From the NCBI GenBank assembly GCA_029261615.1, contig JAJDAX010000305.1, forward strand, positions 1 to 5,117: a stretch of DNA of 5,117 nt, written 5' to 3'. The notes under the pieces were generated by a model. The model was not told the origin of the DNA and did not search any database. It saw only the letters and a program-made list of their open reading frames with translations. The translations under genes were made by a program, and so were the position numbers. The stretch is from Nitrospinaceae bacterium (GTDB taxonomy: Bacteria > Nitrospinota > Nitrospinia > Nitrospinales > Nitrospinaceae). Of this stretch, positions 1 through 5,117 are shown one piece after another; the stretch's first letter is position 1, and each line of letters starts with the position of its first letter.

Positions 1-954
1 GAACAAATAAGGGAGTTTGATCCGGTCTCACGAATTGAGCGCGAACAGGTATTGCTGGACAGGCTCAATGCCGGAATTTTGACATTTAATAGCGAAGAAT
101 ATCCAGACCTATTGAAAGCAATATATGATCCGCCCCCTGTAATCTATTATCAGGGAACCCCTCCTAAAGCCTTTCCCATCTCCATAGCGGTAGTAGGGAC
201 CAGGCTGGCTTCCAGTTATGGGAAGATTGTAGCGCAGCGACTGTGCTCTCAATTAGCGCCCATGGGTATAACACTGATCAGCGGTATGGCCCGGGGAATC
301 GACACCCTCGTTCACAGGACTGCGCTGGATAATGGAGGCACTACGGTCGCTGTTTTTGGATGTGGGCTGGACTATACCTATCCACCTGAAAATCAGAAGC
401 TGAGAGAAGAAATAATCCAAAATGGATGTGTCTTGTCCGAATTTCCTGTTTCTACGAGGCCAGACCGGAATAATTTCCCAGCCAGAAACAGGGTGATCTC
501 TGGAATGTCCCTTGGAACGCTTGTGATTGAGGCCGGCGAAAAAAGTGGTGCACTGATTACGGCCGATTTTGCGTTGGAGCAAGGCCGCGAAGTTTATTCA
601 GTACCTGGAAATATTACATCCGAGAAGTGCAGAGGAACGAACAATCTGATACGATGCGGGGCAAAAATGGTAACCAGTGTTGATTCTATTTTAGAAGAGT
701 TACCTGCCGAGATACACGAAGCATTATCCGGAAAAAAGCAAAATTCAATCATTTCACCCGATTCCTTGAATGATCGTGAACAAAAACTCATGGCATTAAT
801 GGGGAATGATGAAATGCAAATTGATGACCTGATTATGAACAGCGGGTTGTCTCCGGGAGAAGTTTCAGCTACTCTGGTGGAACTGGAGCTCAAAAATCTG
901 GTGCGACAGACAGACGGAAAGAAGTTTATTAACAATCAAGTGGAAATATCCTGA
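1..954 (+). CDS. dprA: DNA-processing protein DprA (Smf family), 5' end outside window
   Basis: DprA binds single-stranded DNA and loads RecA on it during natural transformation; it acts in the cytoplasm and occurs widely even in bacteria not known to be competent. The frame is open from base 1, giving 317 visible residues, so the TTG at 52 is an internal leucine codon and not the start. The N-terminal SAM/HhH-like domain lies outside. Visible in order are the family entry motif EEYPDLLKAIYDPP (from about base 97), then the Rossmann-like core: VVGTR (190-204), SGMARGID (280-303), FPARNR (475-492), SGALITA (544-564) and VPGN (601-612). A C-terminal winged-helix-like segment follows (about 769-930, LNDREQKLMALM to KNLVRQTDGKKF), as in many DprA proteins. 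In the GIDxxAH segment the usual alanine is valine (GIDTLVH), a conservative change. The stop lies 6 bases before topA, so cotranscription is likely. The family call is secure; a role in competence cannot be judged from this window. Confidence 0.96.
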   Translation, partial: EQIREFDPVSRIEREQVLLDRLNAGILTFNSEEYPDLLKAIYDPPPVIYYQGTPPKAFPISIAVVGTRLASSYGKIVAQRLCSQLAPMGITLISGMARGIDTLVHRTALDNGGTTVAVFGCGLDYTYPPENQKLREEIIQNGCVLSEFPVSTRPDRNNFPARNRVISGMSLGTLVIEAGEKSGALITADFALEQGREVYSVPGNITSEKCRGTNNLIRCGAKMVTSVDSILEELPAEIHEALSGKKQNSIISPDSLNDREQKLMALMGNDEMQIDDLIMNSGLSPGEVSATLVELELKNLVRQTDGKKFINNQVEIS

Positions 955-956
955 GG
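953..956 (+). promoter_or_regulatory. Likely Shine-Dalgarno of topA, overlapping the dprA stop
   Basis: GAGG begins within the TGA stop codon of dprA and lies only four bases before the topA ATG. The core is short and the spacing tight, so the match is modest. The overlap suggests that ribosomes finishing dprA could re-initiate on topA; this coupling is inferred from spacing alone. Confidence 0.5.
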
Positions 957-960
957 TTGT

Positions 961-3243
961 ATGGGCAAGTCACTCCTTATTGTTGAGTCCCCTACCAAGG
1001 TGGACACGCTAAAGAAGATTGTCGGCAAAAATTTCATCATCAAGGCCTCGGTGGGCCATATCAAGGATCTGCCAAAGAAGGACCTCGGTGTCGACGTAGA
1101 TAATGATTTTGCGCCTAAATATATCACCATCAGGGGTAAGGGGAAGATCCTCAGCGCCCTGAAGGCAGCAGCCAAAAAGGTTGATGATGTCTATCTCGCG
1201 CCCGATCCCGATCGGGAAGGGGAGGCCATTGCCTTTCATATTTTGAATGAAGTGGCTCCACTGGTTAAAGGCAAAATTTATCGGGTCATGTTCAACGAAA
1301 TCACCAAAAAAGGTGTGCAAGAGGCGTTGGCCAATCCGACCGAACTGAATACGAACAGAGTGAACGCTCAACAGGCGCGCCGCATACTGGATCGGCTGGT
1401 GGGGTACAAAATCAGCCCACTGCTCTGGAAAAAAATCCACCGAGGCTTGAGTGCAGGGCGCGTCCAATCAGTAGCCTTGCGGATGATCTGTGAGCGGGAG
1501 CAGGAGATCACGGATTTCAAGCAGGAAGAATACTGGAGCATTACGGCCGATCTGGAAGGGAGCAAGGAACCTTCATTTTCGGCAAAATTACACAAGGTAG
1601 GTGATGATAAAGCGGAAATTGCTAACCAGGAGCAGGCAGAAAAACTGGTTGCACTGACCCAGGGTAAAGATTTCGCCTTGGAAGATGTCGTGAAAAAGGA
1701 ACGTAAGCGAAACCCGGTAGCACCTTTTATCACCAGTTCCCTGCAGCAGGAAGCGTCCCGAAAACTCGGATTTTCTCCAAAGAAAACGATGATGCTGGCC
1801 CAGCGGCTGTATGAGGGGGTCAACTTTGAGGACAAGGGCAATGTCGGATTGATCACTTATATGAGAACGGATGCCACCCGGCTTGCTGATGAGGCCGTGG
1901 AAGCAATTCGGGGTTATATTGAAGAAAAGTTTGGAAAGGATTATCTGCCAGCTAAGCCCAACGTTTATAAAAGTAAAAAATCGGCTCAGGAAGCGCATGA
2001 AGCCATCCGTCCGACAGATGTCACCATTGAACCTAAATCCCTGAAACCGAAACTCGAGAAAGACCTCTACAGATTATACAATCTGATCTGGGCTAGAGCG
2101 GTATCCTGCCAAATGGTACCTGCGAAACTGGACACAACACAGTTCGATATTAAATGCGGTGACCTTGTTTTTCGAGCGAATGGCTCCGTCATCAAGTTTC
2201 ATGGGTTCATGAAAGTATATGTGGAAGAAGCCGAGGAAAAGACTCAAGGCAAAAATCAGAATGACGATGATGATGCCAAAGGAAAACCCGGAGACAAAGT
2301 CCTTCCGGATCTCAGCAAGGGCGAATTATTGAAGCTTCTTAAAATTGATCCGGAACAGCACTTTACCCAGCCTCCACCCAGGTTTTCAGAAGCCATGCTG
2401 GTCAAGGAGCTTGAAGCTCGAGGGATTGGTCGACCCAGTACCTATGCTTCGATCATCAGTGTAATCAAGGATCGTGATTATGTGCGCAATGAAGAAAAGC
2501 GATTGTCTCCGACGGAACTGGGTGTGATGGTCAGTGACATGCTGGTCGAAAACTTTCCTGATATCCTGACTGAGAAATTTACGGCAGAACTCGAAGGCAA
2601 CCTGGATCTGATCGAGGAAGGAAAAGTCGAGTGGGTTGATACGCTTCGAAATTTTTATGGTCCTTTCGAGAAAAACCTGATTGAAGCAGAAAAGAAAATG
2701 AAGGATGTTAAAAGCCAGGTAGAGGAAACAGACGAGGTTTGCGAAAAATGCGACCAGCCCATGATCATCAAATGGGGACGTTTTGGGAAATTCATGGCTT
2801 GCTCCGGATACCCTGATTGCAAAAATACCCGGGAAGTAAAGAAACCTGGGCAAGAGGAAGAAGAGGCTCCGCAAGAAGCTGAGGGTGAATGCGATAAATG
2901 CGGAACCTCGCTTGTCCTCAAAATGGGACGATTTGGGAAATTCCTGGCATGTTCAAATTACCCTGAATGTAAATTCACCAAGCCACTGAGTCTCGGTCTT
3001 GATTGCCCCGAAGAGGCCTGCAAAGGCTATGTGACTTCCCGTCGCTCCAAAAAAGGCCGTACATTTTACGGTTGCAGTGCCTATCCGGATTGTTCTTTCG
3101 TATCATGGGATAAGCCGGTTCCCGAAGCTTGTCCTGAAAAAGATTGCGACAGCACCTACATGGTAGAAAAATGGAAGAAAAATGAGGGTGCCTCCATAAT
3201 TTGTCCCAAATGCAAATTTAAAAAAACCGAAGAAGCAGCCTAA
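961..3243 (+). CDS. topA: DNA topoisomerase I (type IA, omega protein)
   Basis: This 760-residue enzyme relaxes negative supercoils by cutting one DNA strand through a 5'-phosphotyrosyl link and passing the other strand through the break. The Toprim domain is at about residues 3-115, with metal-binding acidic residues Glu9 (IVESP) and Asp82/Asp84 (PDPDREGEAIA). The catalytic Tyr300 and Arg302 sit in GLITYMRTD. ARGIGRPSTYASII (486-499) is a conserved type IA motif of the core. Four tetracysteine zinc fingers follow: Cys594/597/614/620, 644/647/664/670, 682/687/705/711 and 724/729/748/751. No finger lacks a cysteine. Acidic, low-complexity stretches lie at about 422-446 (with DDDD) and between fingers 1 and 2 (with EEEE). 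Residue 305 after YMRTD is Ala where Ser is usual. The protein is shorter than E. coli TopA (865 residues), mainly at the C-terminus. The ATG at 961 starts the protein directly at the conserved GKSLLIVESPTK segment, as expected. Reverse gyrase is excluded because there is no helicase domain, and topoisomerase III is unlikely given the zinc fingers. Confidence 0.98.
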   Translation: MGKSLLIVESPTKVDTLKKIVGKNFIIKASVGHIKDLPKKDLGVDVDNDFAPKYITIRGKGKILSALKAAAKKVDDVYLAPDPDREGEAIAFHILNEVAPLVKGKIYRVMFNEITKKGVQEALANPTELNTNRVNAQQARRILDRLVGYKISPLLWKKIHRGLSAGRVQSVALRMICEREQEITDFKQEEYWSITADLEGSKEPSFSAKLHKVGDDKAEIANQEQAEKLVALTQGKDFALEDVVKKERKRNPVAPFITSSLQQEASRKLGFSPKKTMMLAQRLYEGVNFEDKGNVGLITYMRTDATRLADEAVEAIRGYIEEKFGKDYLPAKPNVYKSKKSAQEAHEAIRPTDVTIEPKSLKPKLEKDLYRLYNLIWARAVSCQMVPAKLDTTQFDIKCGDLVFRANGSVIKFHGFMKVYVEEAEEKTQGKNQNDDDDAKGKPGDKVLPDLSKGELLKLLKIDPEQHFTQPPPRFSEAMLVKELEARGIGRPSTYASIISVIKDRDYVRNEEKRLSPTELGVMVSDMLVENFPDILTEKFTAELEGNLDLIEEGKVEWVDTLRNFYGPFEKNLIEAEKKMKDVKSQVEETDEVCEKCDQPMIIKWGRFGKFMACSGYPDCKNTREVKKPGQEEEEAPQEAEGECDKCGTSLVLKMGRFGKFLACSNYPECKFTKPLSLGLDCPEEACKGYVTSRRSKKGRTFYGCSAYPDCSFVSWDKPVPEACPEKDCDSTYMVEKWKKNEGASIICPKCKFKKTEEAA
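2740..2970 (+). repeat. Imperfect direct repeat encoding TopA zinc fingers 1 and 2
   Basis: Two zinc-finger units follow each other with an offset of exactly 150 bases (50 codons). The best-matching part, 2771-2800 against 2921-2950, agrees at 25 of 30 bases by eye. It encodes KWGRFGKFMAC and KMGRFGKFLAC. The cysteine spacing, CX2C-X16-CX5C, is identical in both. Such tandem topoisomerase zinc ribbons are normal for TopA; the close match suggests either strong shared constraint or a recent duplication or conversion. Confidence 0.75.
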
Positions 3244-3264
3244 AGAAAGCAACCGACCCTCACT

Positions 3265-4587
3265 ATGAATTCCTTTCTTACTGTAGTGGGGGCCGGACTC
3301 GCCGGTTCAGAAGCTGCCTGGCAAGCCGCAGAGAGCGGGGTGCCGGTTGTTCTTTATGAAATGCGCCCGCATCATCCTACCCCGGCCCACAAAACCGGCG
3401 ATTGCGCCGAGTTGGTTTGCAGCAATTCCCTCGGCTCTCTTAATGAGACATCAGCCCCATTCATCCTTAAGCAAGAACTTAGAAATTTAAACTCTCTGGT
3501 GATCCGGGCAGCCGACCAGCACGCGGTTCCAGCCGGGGCGGCACTCGCGGTGGACCGGGATTTGTTTTCGGCGGAAATCACCCGCGCTCTTGAAAATCAT
3601 CCCAACATCACATTTAAAAGAGATGAGTTGAAGGCCATTCCCGATGAGGGTCCTGTTGTGATCGCAACTGGGCCGCTCACATCACCAGCCTTATCTCAGG
3701 AAATTGCCACGCTGATGGGAGATGAGTATCTGTATTTTTACGATGCACTGTCTCCTATCATTGATGCCAATACCATCGACACCAGCAAAGCATTCTTTGC
3801 ATCACGATACGGTAAAGGCACAGCAGATTACCTGAATTGCGGAATGAGCCGCGAGCAGTATGATGCTTTTCTCGATGCACTTCTCAAAGCAGAAAAAGTT
3901 GCTTTAAAGGAATTTGAAAAGCCCGTGTATTTTGAAGGATGCATGCCAATTGAAGAATTGGCTTCGCGAGGGCACAAGACATTGTCCTTTGGCCCGATGA
4001 AACCTGTAGGGTTAAACCACCCGGAAACGGGAGAACGTTATTACGCCGTGGTTCAACTACGAAAAGAAAACAAAGAGGGGACGGCTTATAATATTGTCGG
4101 ATTTCAGACCAAGCTTACCTATCCTGGTCAAAAAGAAATTTTTCGCATGATCCCGGGGTTGGAAAAAGCCGAGTTTTTTCGTTACGGCGCTATTCACCGA
4201 AACACCTATGTTAATGCACCGGAATTGCTAGGGCCTGATTTTCAGGTGAAAGATCGGCCAGGCCTTTATTTTGCTGGCCAGATTGTTGGAGTGGAAGGGT
4301 ATGTGGAATCCTGTGCCATGGGAGCAATGGCGGGTTTGTCCGGGGCTCAACAGATAAAAAACCAGCGATTTGATCTACCGCCGAAAGATACTGCGATAGG
4401 TGCGTTGCTGAAACATGTTCTTGAAAAAGGGAAAGGGACTTTTCAACCGATGAATATCAACTTCGGTTTGTTTACAGGGAAGGAAACAAGCATTCGCGAT
4501 AAAAAATTAAGGAACCAGGCGATTGTCCAACGGGCGTTAGACATACAAAAAGAATGGATTGAAAAGATGGGAAAAGCTTCTAACTAA
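3265..4587 (+). CDS. trmFO: Methylenetetrahydrofolate-tRNA (uracil-5-)-methyltransferase TrmFO
   Basis: TrmFO makes 5-methyluridine at position 54 in the T loop of tRNA, using methylenetetrahydrofolate as carbon donor and reduced FAD. It replaces the SAM-dependent TrmA in many bacteria. The 440-residue length is typical. The N-terminus is an FAD-binding Rossmann fold with VVGAGLAGSEAAW (Gly9, Gly11, Gly14) and the acidic residue Glu32 at the end of strand 2. Cys52 in ELVCSNSLGS and Cys226 in EGCMPIEE correspond to the two functional cysteines of the family (Cys53 and Cys226 in Bacillus subtilis). A second flavin-contact segment, GLYFAGQIVGVEGYVESCAMG, spans 333-353, and the family C-terminal motif MNINFGLF is at 396-403. 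MnmG is a related flavoprotein but is much longer and differs in these motifs. The ATG at 3265 fits the family N-terminus, although no strong Shine-Dalgarno precedes it. The gene lies 21 bases after topA and is probably in the same operon. Confidence 0.97.
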   Translation: MNSFLTVVGAGLAGSEAAWQAAESGVPVVLYEMRPHHPTPAHKTGDCAELVCSNSLGSLNETSAPFILKQELRNLNSLVIRAADQHAVPAGAALAVDRDLFSAEITRALENHPNITFKRDELKAIPDEGPVVIATGPLTSPALSQEIATLMGDEYLYFYDALSPIIDANTIDTSKAFFASRYGKGTADYLNCGMSREQYDAFLDALLKAEKVALKEFEKPVYFEGCMPIEELASRGHKTLSFGPMKPVGLNHPETGERYYAVVQLRKENKEGTAYNIVGFQTKLTYPGQKEIFRMIPGLEKAEFFRYGAIHRNTYVNAPELLGPDFQVKDRPGLYFAGQIVGVEGYVESCAMGAMAGLSGAQQIKNQRFDLPPKDTAIGALLKHVLEKGKGTFQPMNINFGLFTGKETSIRDKKLRNQAIVQRALDIQKEWIEKMGKASN

Positions 4588-4645
4588 GTTTTGTCCATTA
4601 TTTTCGGGAAGTATTTAACCGGGCTCGAATTCAGTTGCCTGCTTG
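4588..4645. other. Convergent spacer between trmFO and the secretion ATPase gene
   Basis: These 58 bases separate two stop codons that face each other. The best fold I can find is TTCGGG (4603-4608) with CTCGAA (4624-4629), six pairs including one G-T, around a 15-base loop and with no adjacent T-run. This is too weak to call a terminator. Transcripts from the two sides may therefore overlap at their 3' ends or rely on Rho; both are inference. Confidence 0.4.
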
Positions 4646-5117
4646 TTAGACAATACAAACAGCCATAACCTGTTTAAGATCGCAATCTCCTTTAAATATT
4701 TTCATTATTCCATCCTGCTTCAGAGTGGTCATTCCATCACTTAAACCCTGTTTGCGCAAATCTTCCACCATAGATTTTTTCATAATCATACGCTTGATTT
4801 CATCTGTTCCTTCGAGACATTCATGCAAACCCGTTCTTCCTGCATATCCGGTATTCCCGCATTTATCACATCCTTTGGGTCTCTTTAACATCAGGTCATC
4901 TGTATATTCGATTCCAACATTAGCCCTGAATAATTCTTCACCGCCATATTCATTAACTAGAATATCGTATTCTGCCCGGTCGGGATGATAATCTTCCTTG
5001 CAGCCCTTGCATAAGGTTCGGACCAGGCGCTGGGCAACAATTAGGAGTAAGGCATCCGCAAAGTTCAAGGGATTCATGCCCATATCCAAAAGGCGAGTAA
5101 TAGTTTCAGGTGCTGAG
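4646..5117 (-). CDS. GspE/PilB-family secretion or type IV pilus ATPase, C-terminal part only
   Basis: Only the last 156 residues lie in the window; the reading frame stays open to the right edge, so the leftmost apparent start (TTG at 5089) is internal. Proteins of this family are cytoplasmic hexameric ATPases that power pseudopilus or pilus assembly at the inner membrane. The visible part opens with SAPETITRLLDMGMNP, which in the family directly follows the His box; the Walker A, Asp box and Walker B motifs are outside. AQRLVR is at residues 28-33. A tetracysteine zinc-binding element follows, Cys36/Cys39 and Cys83/Cys86, with 43 residues between the two CX2C pairs. Then come GYAGRTGLHE (90-99) and DGMTTLKQDGI, the family C-terminal hallmarks. 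The protein ends in QVMAVCIV. The zinc element argues for GspE or PilB and against the retraction ATPase PilT. Which of the two it serves cannot be decided without the N-terminal domain and neighbours. It converges on trmFO and is not part of that operon. Confidence 0.93.
   Translation of the reverse strand, partial: SAPETITRLLDMGMNPLNFADALLLIVAQRLVRTLCKGCKEDYHPDRAEYDILVNEYGGEELFRANVGIEYTDDLMLKRPKGCDKCGNTGYAGRTGLHECLEGTDEIKRMIMKKSMVEDLRKQGLSDGMTTLKQDGIMKIFKGDCDLKQVMAVCIV

Noticed and set aside
52..54. TTG at 52 as the start of dprA
   Set aside because: The frame is open to base 1 and the family has a further N-terminal domain upstream; the residues before 52 look like the linker entering the core, so the gene runs off the left edge.
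253..1175. - strand open frames opposite dprA and the dprA-topA junction
   Set aside because: They overlap strongly supported coding sequence and show no independent coding signal.
1009..2921. Several - strand open frames of 88 to 162 codons opposite topA
   Set aside because: They are shadows of the conserved topA coding sequence; none has family motifs or a suitable ribosome binding site.
3372..3581. - strand open frame opposite the start of trmFO
   Set aside because: It is antisense to the conserved FAD-binding region and has no recognisable product.
4603..4629. Hairpin TTCGGG / CTCGAA after trmFO as a terminator
   Set aside because: Six pairs with one G-T, a 15-base loop and no T-run; this is within what chance gives.
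4643..4653. TTGT-TAG-ACAA inverted repeat at the ATPase gene stop codon
   Set aside because: Only four base pairs around a three-base loop; too short to be meaningful.
4725..4988. Open frame of 87 codons on the + strand
   Set aside because: It is antisense to the well-supported ATPase fragment and its translation shows no recognisable domain.
5087..5089. TTG (complement) at 5089 as the start of a short - strand gene
   Set aside because: The nine codons upstream encode SAPETITRL, the conserved continuation of the GspE/PilB ATPase, so this is an internal leucine.

Overview
The window shows ordinary, densely packed bacterial chromosome of intermediate GC content. It holds three co-directional housekeeping genes on the + strand, dprA (5' end outside the window), topA and trmFO. 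The 3' end of a type II secretion / type IV pilus assembly ATPase gene converges on them from the - strand. I see no RNA gene, mobile element, CRISPR array or phage sequence.

Organism: dprA-topA-trmFO is an order known from Firmicutes and from several Gram-negative lineages such as Deltaproteobacteria and relatives. TrmFO, rather than the SAM-dependent TrmA, argues against a gammaproteobacterium. The neighbouring GspE/PilB-family ATPase and the style of its C-terminus fit a Gram-negative of the Desulfobacterota/Nitrospinota kind. This assignment is inferred from memory of families and is not proven by the sequence.

Layout: 1-954 is dprA (DNA-processing protein A, visible from just before its Rossmann-like core to its C-terminal winged helix). 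After a 6-base gap, 961-3243 is topA (type IA topoisomerase I with four C-terminal tetracysteine zinc fingers). After a 21-base gap, 3265-4587 is trmFO (folate/FAD-dependent tRNA m5U54 methyltransferase). A 58-base convergent spacer without a convincing terminator follows. From 4646 to the right edge, on the - strand, is the C-terminal part of the secretion/pilus ATPase.

The first three genes look like one transcription unit because of their short gaps and shared strand. The products act in separate processes (handling of single-stranded DNA in transformation and recombination, relaxation of negative supercoils, tRNA modification), so the grouping is a conserved neighbourhood and not a pathway. 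Nothing here supports a previously undescribed system. The points worth a second look are modest: a Ser-to-Ala change beside the TopA catalytic tyrosine, a near-duplicated pair of zinc fingers, charged linkers in TopA, a weak ribosome binding site for trmFO, and cysteines near the C-terminus of the ATPase.
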